64,000 nt of DNA from Paulinella micropora (lineage: Eukaryota; Cercozoa; Imbricatea; Euglyphida). The notes under the pieces are model-generated. The model saw only the letters and a list, made by a program, of their open reading frames with translations, searched no databases and had not been told where the DNA came from. The stretch spans positions 316,461 through 380,460 of the forward strand of contig BJOX01000028.1 in assembly GCA_009731375.1 (NCBI GenBank). Reading direction: 5' to 3'. Both the position numbers and the translations under genes were made by a program. Positions 52,608 to 61,029 of this stretch are shown here, piece by piece (positions within the stretch are counted from its first letter, which is position 1; each line of letters opens with the position of its first letter).

Positions 52608-52991
52608 TTAAAAGACAGTGACTTGGCAGATGCGTTCCATGACTTGTGCAATTTGTCCCAGGAACTGAGCGTCCTTGGCCAGATTTTGCTTGGCCAGAAA
52701 TCTTTGCTGCAGCTGTTGCAGGGCGGGAGTCGGAGCACGAGTCTTGGCGGCCAGCTCAAACCAGATGCCAGCTTCGCTCTGGACGTACGCGGCGAGCTTG
52801 CCGTCCTTGTAGGCAGGCAAAAAGAACTTTTCAACGGTCGCAACTTGTTGCTCAAGACCTAAGTTCCACTGCATCCGCAGGTCCTTGCTCTCGCCGAGGG
52901 ACAGCAGCCCCCAGTTGTCCAGCACAGTCTCCAGGTCCGCAAAGAGCTTCTGCAGCGCTTGGCGCTTGGTAAGGCCGCCGGAGGAGGTCAT
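52608..52991 (-). CDS. Unknown helical protein, 127 aa
   Basis: Predicted largely helical (KRQALQKLFADLETVLDNWG, ALQQLQQRFLAKQNLAKDAQ). The ATG at 52991 lies inside the coding frame of the upstream membrane protein, giving a 140-bp overlap in another frame. Because the upstream frame becomes unconvincing exactly there, this may instead be the C-terminal part of that protein after a frameshift. No family is recognised. Confidence 0.5.
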   Translation of the reverse strand: MTSSGGLTKRQALQKLFADLETVLDNWGLLSLGESKDLRMQWNLGLEQQVATVEKFFLPAYKDGKLAAYVQSEAGIWFELAAKTRAPTPALQQLQQRFLAKQNLAKDAQFLGQIAQVMERICQVTVF

Positions 52992-53151
52992 CGAGCGTCA
53001 CGTAGTGTGTGGGCAGCGGCTTGTCGAGGTCACACGAGATCGTTGGATGACGCAAGAACCGTTTGTAACAGGCGCGCACACAGCCGACCACGATGATAGC
53101 AGTGGTAACGATCAAAGCCCAGGCCAGCAGAGCTTCTTCCTCCACTGGCAT
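52852..53151 (-). CDS. Small membrane protein (possibly frameshifted into the next gene)
   Basis: MPVEEEALLAWALIVTTAII gives one transmembrane helix at about residues 7-24, then CVRACYKRFLRHP and a short soluble part ending YVTLDDLLR. After this point the frame looks like a GC-rich shadow. The leader CTAAAAAAAGAATCTTGTG resembles that of the HMG gene. Either a short protein overlaps the 127-residue ORF, or the two form one gene of about 180 residues with an indel near 52980. Confidence 0.45.
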   Translation of the reverse strand: MPVEEEALLAWALIVTTAIIVVGCVRACYKRFLRHPTISCDLDKPLPTHYVTLDDLLRRPYQAPSAAEALCGPGDCAGQLGAAVPRREQGPADAVELRS

Positions 53152-53186
53152 TGTTCACTTTAGACTAGCTACACAAGATTCTTTTT

Positions 53187-53651
53187 TTAGAAGCGGTAGT
53201 GTCCTTGGCCCGCGGGGTTCATGTAGCCTTCGTAGAAGTACTGACTAAAAACTTCAGACAGCGCGCCGATCAAGAACAATTGCTTGGCGGCGTCGCTGTT
53301 GCTGACCATACCAAGCTGGCCGCGGCCCATGAGCCTCGGCAGCATGGCAAACAGCAAGCCTCCGCCGGCCACGTGTACCGCGAGTGAAGGGTACGAGGCC
53401 AACCGCCCTTCCTTAGTGCGGTTCAATACGCGTGACTGGATTAAATCAATGGCCGTAGCGGTGAGGAAAGCAATGACGGCGAGCCCCGTGCTCTTGCTGA
53501 CTTGCATTCCGCTGAGGCCCGGGACGGCCGAAAAGCTAAAAACTGCAGGCCCTTGGAACACGACCGGCGCGGCCGCGTAGGCGAAAGCAGCCGCGGCACC
53601 GGACCGGGCAAAGTTCTCGAGGGAGAACAGATCGCTCGCGACTTCGGACAT
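53187..53651 (-). CDS. Multi-pass membrane protein, 154 aa
   Basis: Hydrophobic segments lie at about residues 17-40, 55-72, 90-106 and 122-138, separated by short charged turns (SRVLNRTKEGR). The C terminus YMNPAGQGHYRF is aromatic and polar. It is intact, with the same strand and spacing as neighbouring small membrane proteins, suggesting a virion membrane component. No family is recognised. Confidence 0.55.
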   Translation of the reverse strand: MSEVASDLFSLENFARSGAAAAFAYAAAPVVFQGPAVFSFSAVPGLSGMQVSKSTGLAVIAFLTATAIDLIQSRVLNRTKEGRLASYPSLAVHVAGGGLLFAMLPRLMGRGQLGMVSNSDAAKQLFLIGALSEVFSQYFYEGYMNPAGQGHYRF

Positions 53652-53708
53652 TCCTTTCCGGAGAGATGTTTAATGGGCGTACAACAAAATAAATTTTTTT
53701 TTGATTAT

Positions 53709-54395
53709 TCAACTGCTCTTCTTCTTTTCCTCTTCCGGCGCGGGTGCGTCCAAATTTGTAGCCTGGCCAGCTGCTGGCTGTGCTGCGAACATCGTGTTCT
53801 TGGCGTGCGTGATGGCGGCCGTTTGCGCCGTCAGCAGAGCTAGTTCAGTCATAGGGTCCAGGCGCTGCAGCCCGATGCCCGCGCGCAGCTTGGCCCGCTC
53901 GAGCAAGAAGCACCACCGGTCATTGGCAAAGCAGGCCTCGGTCGTGCCCGAGATTTGGTAACGCGAGCGGTTCGCTACCAAGTTTTCAAGGCAGACGAGC
54001 CCTTGCTTGAGCACAGCGTCCGCTAGCTCGCCCGACAGTTCGCCTTCCAGCACTTCCTCGACTTCGTCCAACAACAGCGGTAGCTTCTGTCTGGGTAGCC
54101 TGCGCAGAGATTTTGGGTCGCAGTTGATGTGTGCCTTTTTGAGCTTGGGCCCAATTAAGGCACTGCGGCCGTAAGCGCACAAGAGCCTGTAGTTGGGGTC
54201 ATCGCGCAGCACGGGGTCGTCGGTTGCTGTCGCTGACGGTGGCGCTGTTCCCAGACGCCGCGCAAGGCTGGATTGCGAAGGGCCCGCCGTCCGGCGTCTC
54301 TTGGCTGGCGGCGGAGCGGTTGCAAGCGGGGGCGCCAGTATCTCGGCTTTTACTTCGACCGACGGCGGCTCGAGGTTAGCAAACGGATCGGTCAT
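53709..54395 (-). CDS. Unknown protein with KRRR motif, 228 aa
   Basis: The N terminus is Pro/Ala-rich with PPPAKRRRTAGPS (about residues 28-40). A folded region then contains LRRLPRQKLPLLLDEVEEVL, ELADAVLKQGLVCLENLV and ANDRWCFLLERAKLRAGIG. The C terminus is acidic and lysine-rich (EEEKKKSS). It is intact. The KRRR motif resembles that in the 293-residue protein at 36615. Possibly a minor core protein. No family is recognised. Confidence 0.55.
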   Translation of the reverse strand: MTDPFANLEPPSVEVKAEILAPPLATAPPPAKRRRTAGPSQSSLARRLGTAPPSATATDDPVLRDDPNYRLLCAYGRSALIGPKLKKAHINCDPKSLRRLPRQKLPLLLDEVEEVLEGELSGELADAVLKQGLVCLENLVANRSRYQISGTTEACFANDRWCFLLERAKLRAGIGLQRLDPMTELALLTAQTAAITHAKNTMFAAQPAAGQATNLDAPAPEEEKKKSS

Positions 54396-54436
54396 CCTTC
54401 TTCTTTATACAAGAACTGAAAGAGAATTTAAAAAAA

Positions 54437-55074
54437 TTACTCGATGGGCGGCACGCCGTTATTGAAATGCATACTAGTCCAGCCGCGCACGGAGCCGTTC
54501 TCGCGATCGAGGGTAGAAACTGCAGGGATAGCCTCCCACTGCTGATCTCTGATCTTGGCTGATTGGTACTGCTCCACGAAAGCTGCCACTTGCATGCAGC
54601 CTTCCCAGCCGTTACCGTACGTTCTTCGAAGCTCTGTCAACCATGGAAGCATATTGGCGCCGTTCTCGCCCCAGTCGGCAGGCGAGTTGTTGCCGGCGGC
54701 ACAGTTCTTCATGCGGAATTCGGGTCCGTACACCGCCTGGATCTCCGCAGGTTTACCGACGAGCAGGACCGCTCCCTGAGCAGGAATACAAGCACGAGTA
54801 GGAGTAAGATTGGGAGCAGAAGGACCTTATACCAAGGAGCCAGTGAGTTCTGCGACAGGCGCTGTGCCACCTCCTTCATCTGGGCGATGGTGCCTGCCCC
54901 AGCGCCCGCGCCCGCGGCCGACAGGGCCGAGTAGATGATGGAGCTGGTAGCGAGCGAGTCGGTCTGGATGATCGGCCGGGTCTCGGTACCATGCTCGACC
55001 TGGTTGGCCTGGGCGGCGGCCGCCTTTTCTTCTCCGGTGTTGACTAGGGGCACGGTGGGGCCTCGGTTGCTCAT
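54437..55074 (-). CDS. Membrane-anchored protein split by a frameshift, ~212 aa
   Basis: The ATG at 55074 (MSNRGPTVPL) starts a polar N-terminal region, a Gly/Ala stretch and a strong TM helix (VLLLPILLLLVLVFLL, about residues 84-99). Near 54785, in an AGGGAG run, the coherent sequence moves to another frame, continuing GAVLLVGKPAEIQAVYGPEF and ending GWTSMHFNNGVPPIE. The second part has two cysteines and resembles a small ectodomain. Read separately, the two frames would give an abrupt Arg/Ser-rich tail and an unlikely internal start. I interpret one gene with an indel. Confidence 0.55.
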
Positions 55075-55114
55075 GGTCGTATATAACAATCACCCGACAA
55101 GAAAAAAAAATTAA

Positions 55115-55381
55115 TTATTTGCCGCCGCCAATCAACTGCTGCTCACAGCGGGTGGCCTGTTCAGGCGTCACTTCTAGCAAGATGGTGGCATCGGCAATGG
55201 CCGGTTGCTTAAACACTTTCTCAATGGGCGCTTCGGCCACGGTAGTCTGCAGGACCTCGATGGCCTTTTTTTCGGCGTCCTCTTGTTGTCGGCGTTTCTG
55301 TCCCGCGACGCGCGCTTGTTTTTCGTTGACTTTGCCCAGGGCCAGGGCCAAGGTCGGGTCAAAAAAAGCCAGGTGTTGCAT
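55115..55381 (-). CDS. Small unknown protein, 88 aa
   Basis: Starts MQHLAFFDPTLALALGKVNE, followed by a basic helical stretch (KQARVAGQKRRQQEDAEKK) and TILLEVTPEQATRCEQQLIG. It is flanked by ATTAATT-containing spacers on both sides. It is intact and on the same strand as its neighbours. No family is recognised. Confidence 0.55.
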   Translation of the reverse strand: MQHLAFFDPTLALALGKVNEKQARVAGQKRRQQEDAEKKAIEVLQTTVAEAPIEKVFKQPAIADATILLEVTPEQATRCEQQLIGGGK

Positions 55382-55422
55382 ACTGTCGTTATTATTGACT
55401 GTCTACTAATTAATTTTTTTTT

Positions 55423-57810
55423 TCAGGGCACTGCTCCGTACGGAGCGACTTCTTGGCCGGCGGAGGGCACGAGCGCGCTGCTGTGAGCGGGCTTCTTACT
55501 TTTCACGCCCGCCCTTCGCTGCCGTTCTCGTTTTTTCTGCAATTGCGCGTTGTTCTTGGCGCCCGTTCCTTTCCTTTCTTCTACGAATTTCAGGTTCTTT
55601 GCTCGCCTCGCCTGGTTAGTCAGCTGCGTAACCAGCTTGTTGTTTTCTTGCTTCAGCGCGTGGATGAAAGCTTTGGCTTGTTCGGTCAGCACGAGACCGC
55701 TGCTGATGGCCTTGAGTTCGCTCTCTGGCACCGGCTCCTTCTTTTGCTTGTAGGGCACGAGGAACATCTGCACCAGCTCCCGCGAAGTGTTCTTGTTGCC
55801 GGCTTTGTCGACCATGCGCTGCAGCTTGGGTACGCTGACGGCCGCCAGCTGCTTTTCGCCGTAGGGCACCAGCTGCTGCTCGTCTTCCACCGACCTGCGC
55901 CATTCAAGGGCCTTCAGTTCCTTCTTGGCTGGGTCCTGCTCGGCGTGGTACTCGATAAACAGGGCTTTGGCCGCCTTCTCTGCGTCTTCAAATTGTTTCT
56001 TTTTGCGCTCGTGTTCCTCCTTGTTAGCCGCGTTCATTTTTCTTTTTTCGTTCATCTCTCCCAGGAGAAAGTCCACGTCGTCGTCAGTGTCGTTGTCGTC
56101 GCCGCTGCCCTCCTCTTCGTCCTCCATGTCGTCGGCGGCGACTTCCTCTACCGCCCCGTCGTCTTCGTCGTCCAGGTCAGCGAGCTCGTGCTCGTCCCAG
56201 TTACCGGGGTCCTTGAACCCTTTCCCTGCGTACATCCGCAGGTGGTCACGCAGAGTCTGCACGCCCTTGCGGTCTTGGTCCGACAGTCCTTGCTTGCCCA
56301 GGACCCGCCAAAGCTGGGCTTTTGCGTCACTGATCGCCTTCTCGATTGTGATCTTGTTGTCGTGGGCCCACTGCTCGATCGAGGCAGTGTACATTCGGGC
56401 TATCCCCTGGAAAGAGGCCTCTGGGTTCTCCTGGATCAGGGCCCGCAGCTTGTCCAGCTGGATAACCTCGACTGGAGCCGCACCCGCTGCAGCCGGCGGC
56501 GGTGCATGCAGCAAGAGTTGCCCGAGCTCGCGGGAGGCCTCGATTCTTTGGGCGGGCGCCTGCCCGTTGTCGTTGTATTGCAGCATGAGCCGCTGGGCTT
56601 CGCCCTGGATGTGCAAGACCTTGTCCTGCGCCTTCTTCTGGCCTGCCGCGATCTGCAGCGCGGCCTTGGCGTCTTTTTGCGTCTTTTCCATCGCAGCTGC
56701 GTTTTCCATTTGTGCTGACTTGAGCTTTGCCTGCCGTTCGGCTTCTTCGATCTGGGCCTGCGTCCGCTGCGCCACTTTCTGTTCGTTGAGTTTCTTTTCG
56801 GTGTCTGCCTTGGCTTTTTCGATTTCCTGTGCAGACTGGACGTTTGCTTCCAACAGATTGGCCTTCACTTCTTTTGCCTGCTCGACTCGAACTTGCTTGA
56901 GTTTGGCCTGTGCGGCCTGGGTCTTGGCCGCCAGCTGTAGCTGGGCTATGCGCTCTTGCTCCTTGGCCAGCGCGACCAGCTCCGCCGCGTTCTTCTCTTC
57001 CTGCAGCCTCGCCCTGTTGGCAGCCTCGACCTCTTTTTGTTTCTTGACTCTCTCGGCCTGTGCGCGCATCTGTGCGAGTTGGGCGTCTATCACCTGCTGC
57101 CGTTGTGCCGCCTCGATCTGTCTCTTGTGCTCCTCGAACTCCTGTAGTGCTTCTTGCCGCTTAAGCTCCTCGCGCGCGGCGTCTTCTTGTTTCTTGCGTT
57201 CGAAGGCCGCCCTTCTGTCCTGCAGCTTTTTTAGGCCTTCCTTGACGTCCGGTGGTAACTTCTGGTCCACACCCTCAGGGCCGTCGCCCGCTGGCGCTAG
57301 TTCTTCTTGGTCTGCCGCTGGTGGCAGTTCTTGTTGCTCTGCAGCCTTGACTTCCTCGCCCTTGCCCTCGACGCCGTCCTCGACTTCCCCGCCACGATTC
57401 TCTCCTGCCTCTTCTTCTTCTTCTTCCTCTTCTTCGCCGTCGTCCATCCCTGGCTGGCCGCCTTCCCTCTCTTGCGCCTTCTCTTCCTTCTTCTGTTCCG
57501 CAGCCGCCGGCGCTGGCTTCTTGTGCTCTGCAGCCGCCTCCTTCTTCTTCTCTGCAGCTGCCGCTGGCGCGGCCGGTTCCGGCTCTCCTGCTGCAGCCGC
57601 CGCCGGCTCCTCGAACAGTTCGAGCTCGAACGCCTCCGCCGGTCCATGTGGGTGGTAGGCCTGTTTCATGAGCGCCTGGGCCTTGGCCAAATTCCCGAAC
57701 AGGCCGCTGCTGTTCTGGCTCTTTTGTTTGAACGGCAAGGGCCGGTTGTCGAAGAACCGCCCGTTGGGCCGGCCCGTCCAGCTACCACCGGCCGCCTTCT
57801 TGACGTACAT
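55423..57810 (-). CDS. Large coiled-coil structural protein, 795 aa
   Basis: Intact, starting MYVKKAAGGSWTGRPNGRFF. A Pro/Ala/Glu-rich linker (about residues 65-185) is followed by a long heptad-rich coiled coil (about 190-410, rich in Gln/Glu/Ala/Lys). A more globular part (about 420-560) contains NPEASFQGIARMYTASIEQW. Then come an acidic segment (DLDDEDDGAVEEVAADDMED), another charged helical stretch, and a basic tail. It is probably an internal scaffold or core protein of the virion. The long + strand frame opposite it (about 55925-57658) is a shadow. Confidence 0.65.
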   Translation of the reverse strand: MYVKKAAGGSWTGRPNGRFFDNRPLPFKQKSQNSSGLFGNLAKAQALMKQAYHPHGPAEAFELELFEEPAAAAAGEPEPAAPAAAAEKKKEAAAEHKKPAPAAAEQKKEEKAQEREGGQPGMDDGEEEEEEEEEAGENRGGEVEDGVEGKGEEVKAAEQQELPPAADQEELAPAGDGPEGVDQKLPPDVKEGLKKLQDRRAAFERKKQEDAAREELKRQEALQEFEEHKRQIEAAQRQQVIDAQLAQMRAQAERVKKQKEVEAANRARLQEEKNAAELVALAKEQERIAQLQLAAKTQAAQAKLKQVRVEQAKEVKANLLEANVQSAQEIEKAKADTEKKLNEQKVAQRTQAQIEEAERQAKLKSAQMENAAAMEKTQKDAKAALQIAAGQKKAQDKVLHIQGEAQRLMLQYNDNGQAPAQRIEASRELGQLLLHAPPPAAAGAAPVEVIQLDKLRALIQENPEASFQGIARMYTASIEQWAHDNKITIEKAISDAKAQLWRVLGKQGLSDQDRKGVQTLRDHLRMYAGKGFKDPGNWDEHELADLDDEDDGAVEEVAADDMEDEEEGSGDDNDTDDDVDFLLGEMNEKRKMNAANKEEHERKKKQFEDAEKAAKALFIEYHAEQDPAKKELKALEWRRSVEDEQQLVPYGEKQLAAVSVPKLQRMVDKAGNKNTSRELVQMFLVPYKQKKEPVPESELKAISSGLVLTEQAKAFIHALKQENNKLVTQLTNQARRAKNLKFVEERKGTGAKNNAQLQKKRERQRRAGVKSKKPAHSSALVPSAGQEVAPYGAVP

Positions 57811-57852
57811 ACTGGTTTTTTTAATTTAGTCTGACAGGAAAAAAAATCATCA

Positions 57853-58857
57853 TCACTTGAGCCCCTCGTCTATGATCTTCTTCCTGGCCACCAGCCTGTT
57901 CTTTTTCTTTCATATGGCTTCCGTCTCGTCCGACTTGCCGTGAAGGTCTTCCTCTTTCGTGATCTGTGCCTCAAGCTCGGTTATCGCTTCGCCCAGCTTG
58001 TGGGACCAGGCCCTCAGTTTCTCTTCTTGTTTGGGAGTTACTTTGTGTATAGCTTCTTGTGTCTTCAGGTCGGCTTTCTTGAGCTTGGTGCCCTTCTTGA
58101 GCTCGTCAAGCACACCGGGCTTCTCGGCCATTTTCTTCATTTTTTCCTCCTCTGCTGCCTTTTTAGCGGCCGTGTGCGCCGCCATGTCGACTTTCTTGAG
58201 CTTACCTCCCGCCTTGATGGCTTGATTAATCGCATCTTGTGGGTCTGTCGGCGCCGCTTTTTGTGTCTTTTGGTCGACTTTCTTGAGCTTCTTGCAGGCC
58301 TTGATGGACTGCATCAGCGCCTCTGTCGGGTCCGAAGTCGTCTTGATAATTCCTTTTCTCCATTCCTTGTACGCCTCCTTAAACTGCCTGGAATACTCCT
58401 CTTTTGTTATGACTCCGTCGTCTCGCTTCTGGCGCAGCTCTTCGTACTTAGCATGCATCGCGTTTGTCGCCTTTTCTTTTTCAGCTCTTCGATTGGACGG
58501 CCAGACATTCTGGACGCCAGCTCCCAGAGCTTCTGTTCCGAGTCGATTGAGTCCAGCGTCGATGCACCCGCGGCAGCTTTCGTGTCTGCCTTCGCGCCTG
58601 TGTCGGCCGGTAGCGGCGGGGCGGCGGGGATTGACGGGCCTGTGCCGGTCGCCGACAGCGGCGGGGCGGTGGGGATTGACGAGCCTGTGCTGGCGGCAGG
58701 CGCGACCGCATCCAGCACGGCCGAGAGCTGCGGGTTGGCATATTTCATGATTTCCCTGGTCTTGGTCGCCATCTCGGCCGACCCGCTGCTTCTTGAAGGG
58801 AACCAGCGCATCGCTGGTAAAAGCGCAGCCGGCGTGCCTCTTGCGCCAGGGCTTCAT
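57853..58857 (-). CDS. Charged structural protein with two frameshifts and an in-frame TGA
   Basis: It starts at the ATG at 58857 (MKPWRKRHAGCAFTSD) behind an AT-rich spacer. Coherent sequence shifts frame near 58785 (to EMATKTREIMKYANPQ, then Pro/Ala/Gly repeats with SIPTAPPLSATG / SIPAAPPLPADTG) and again near 58490 at an A5 run (to NAMHAKYEELRQKRDDGV). The C-terminal part repeats a KLKKVD / KLKKAD motif at ~35-40-residue spacing: CKKLKKVDQKTQ, GGKLKKVDMAAH, GTKLKKADLKTQ. A TGA at 57910 ends the frame, but 18 more sense codons (basic, ending IIDEGLK) follow in frame to TGA 57853. Readthrough or an error are both possible. Confidence 0.5.
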
Positions 58858-58900
58858 GTTTCCTTCTGTTCAAAATCTGTGCAACGAAAATTAAAAAATC

Positions 58901-59041
58901 TCACTCGCTCTTTTTAACAACGTCCGCCGGTTTCTTCTTCGCCTTTTTGGGCTTCTTGGCAGACAGCGCGGCCTCCACTGCCGCCCTGGCTGGGTCGGCC
59001 TGCTTGACCAGCAAGCGAGTCCTGTCGGTGATCAGCGGCAT
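58901..59041 (-). CDS. 46-residue basic protein
   Basis: ATG at 59041 (MPLITDRTRLLVKQADPARA), TGA at 58901. The C-terminal half is a histone-H1-like basic tail (AKKPKKAKKKPADVVKKSE). It is divergent from the packaging ATPase, with only 35 bp between the start codons. It could be a DNA-condensing core peptide. The function is inferred from composition only. Confidence 0.55.
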   Translation of the reverse strand: MPLITDRTRLLVKQADPARAAVEAALSAKKPKKAKKKPADVVKKSE

Positions 59042-59076
59042 CTTTTTTTAATATTCGAGGAGAAGTTTTAAAAATA

Positions 59077-60368
59077 ATGATGCAGCAGCAGCAGCCGGAA
59101 GGCCCGGTCGAACGGCTGCCGGAGCCGGAACAGCAGCTGGGCGAGAAGACAATCGAGGAGAAGATACTTGACTATGTCGACAAGCAGAAAGACAAGGGCA
59201 AGAAGAAGAAGAAGAATCAGCAGCCGGCAGAGCAGCTGCAGCCAACTCAGTTCAAGCGGAACATCGAAGTCTTCTACCCGCGCGAAAAGGGAGCGGGGCA
59301 GCTGTTCGTGCTAGTTGGGAAAAGTGAGAGAGGTAAGACACATTTCTTGAAATGGTTCCTGTACAGCCTGTGCGCGCGCAAGAAGGAGCCTTTCCAGTAC
59401 GGCCTGATCATGGTTCGCACGAAGTTTAAGAATAGTTTTTCGTGGCACTTTGCGAGCGAGCAGCACTACAAGATCTACGAAGGGTTTCGAATTGACATCC
59501 TGCAGAACTACGTAGAAAACCTCAAGAAGCGCTACCTCGAGAACAAGTACCTGGAGCCGAGTTTCATCGTGTTTGATGATTTGGTCGGGATCATAGACAG
59601 TACAGATCGTTGGATGCAGAACTTTTTTGGTACATACCGCCATTATAATATAACCATATTTATTGCGTACAATATTTGACTGGCCGCAACTCAGTGAGTC
59701 CCATTATGCGCGAACAGACCAGTCATTGCATCATGTTCAACTCGAAAGTGCAGCGGACCCTTACCAACCTGTGGGAAAACTACGGACAACTCTTTCCCAA
59801 AAAGGAGTTCTTGGCTCACTTTGCCCAATGCACGGACGAGCGCAACGTGGGGACACGGCATGCAGCGATGATCTTTCACGAGCACATCGACCGGCTCGAG
59901 TATAACTATAAGTCCTGGCTCGCTCCAGCTTCGCTGCCGGACGGCGAAGTCATCTTGCGCGGGCCGGACCCGCCCAAGCCGCCGACCCGCGCGGACATCC
60001 AAAAACAGGAGCGCCTCAAACAGCTGGCGTACCGCGCGCCGAGCTGGCTGCCGTCTTCGCTCAAGGGCATGTCGCGCCAAGAGCGTGAAATGATGCAAAG
60101 AATGCTCTTCTACGGTGACAGAGCGAGACAGCGCCTCAAAAAGGACGGGAAGACCATGGCCCGACGAGACAAGGAGATACTCCAGAAGCTGGACCAGCAA
60201 ACCCGAGACGCCGAGAAGTTGGCGGCAGAGCGGTTTGCGCAGCAGAACCAGCTACTGCCTGCACCATTCAAGCCCAATTTCGTGTACACCGACGCCGGCA
60301 CAACGGTCAAGCCGCTCCCGTCCGTCATAGGTGGCGGGCCTCCCGCCGACGGTTACGACAGCTCTTAA
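59077..60368 (+). CDS. A32/FtsK-HerA-like packaging ATPase, one-base frameshift
   Basis: A Gln/Lys-rich N terminus is followed by Walker A GKSERGKT (about residues 81-88) and Walker B FIVFDD (about 163-168), then NITIFIA with the expected glutamine (QY) only after a frame change near 59667. One base appears missing between ATTGC and GTACAA, which creates the early TGA at 59677. The second part (to 60368) continues with SHCIMFNSKVQRTLTNLWEN and a charged C-terminal half. The combined length is about 430 residues. It drives genome packaging into the capsid. If the frameshift is real, the ATPase would be inactive. Confidence 0.8.
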
Positions 60369-60418
60369 AGAAAAAAAAAAAAGTTCTGGCCCGTATACGT
60401 ATATCAGAAGCCAAAAAA

Positions 60419-60997
60419 ATGCTACTGGCCGCGCTGCCGGCTGATCTCCTGGTAGAAGTGCTGTCTTACCTCCGAGTCGGTGAGGTCGCGCACACGATCC
60501 GTTACCTTAAAACGCACACGGACCGGTTTGCGCGCGGCCGGTGGAAACGGCGCAAAGTACAGAACGGAGAGCTGGCCGGTTTGCACAAGTTCCTGAACAC
60601 TACCTTCAACTTCAACGCCAAGTCGCTGCCGCGCCTCATCAGCGACGTGGTGCGCAAGAGCGCGCACACCTGCTTCGACTGCTGCCAGAGAAAAACTCTC
60701 GAAGGCTACTGCAACTACTGCTTTGTGTATCACAACCGCCACCGTCTGATCACGCCCTTTGCCGCCTGTCGACGCATGGGACGGACGTCTTTCCCTGTGC
60801 CCAAGACCACTCGTGAACCAGTCATAGCCGTGGCCTATATACCGGCTTACCGCTTCCGGCAAGCATACGAGGACGCGGGCTGGCCGGTGGTGGAAGCTGG
60901 CAAGTGGACAACTTACCTGTGGCTGGCGGGAGCCGAAGAGACAGCGGCCCGTTTTCTGCCTCGTTTTAACAAGGCGCTGTACATTACGGATTTTTAA
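60419..60997 (+). CDS. F-box protein with a CxxC-x9-CxxC zinc motif, 192 aa
   Basis: LPADLLVEVLSYLRVGEVAH (residues 6-25) matches the F-box core that binds SKP1 in SCF ubiquitin ligases. A zinc-type cluster follows (C85, C88/C89, C98, C101), then a mixed alpha/beta tail with WTTYLWLAG. Large eukaryotic viruses use F-box proteins to redirect host ubiquitination. That role is inferred here. It is intact, with an A-rich leader directly upstream, and convergent with the 61022 gene. Confidence 0.6.
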   Translation: MLLAALPADLLVEVLSYLRVGEVAHTIRYLKTHTDRFARGRWKRRKVQNGELAGLHKFLNTTFNFNAKSLPRLISDVVRKSAHTCFDCCQRKTLEGYCNYCFVYHNRHRLITPFAACRRMGRTSFPVPKTTREPVIAVAYIPAYRFRQAYEDAGWPVVEAGKWTTYLWLAGAEETAARFLPRFNKALYITDF

Positions 60998-61013
60998 ATC
61001 TTCGTCTACCAAT

Positions 61014-61029
61014 CTTTTTAATTAAAAAG
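61014..61029. terminator. 16-bp palindrome between convergent genes
   Basis: CTTTTTAATTAAAAAG is a perfect palindrome between the stops of the F-box gene and the minus-strand gene at 61022 (it overlaps the latter's last codons). A nearly identical TTTTTAATTAAAAA lies at 43625-43638. It is a possible bidirectional 3'-end signal, or part of the AT-rich element common to most spacers. Confidence 0.35.

Noticed and set aside
55925-57658. 577-residue + strand ORF opposite the coiled-coil protein
   Set aside because: Ser/Ala/Cys-rich antisense shadow of a GC-rich coiled-coil gene, and no leader motif precedes it.
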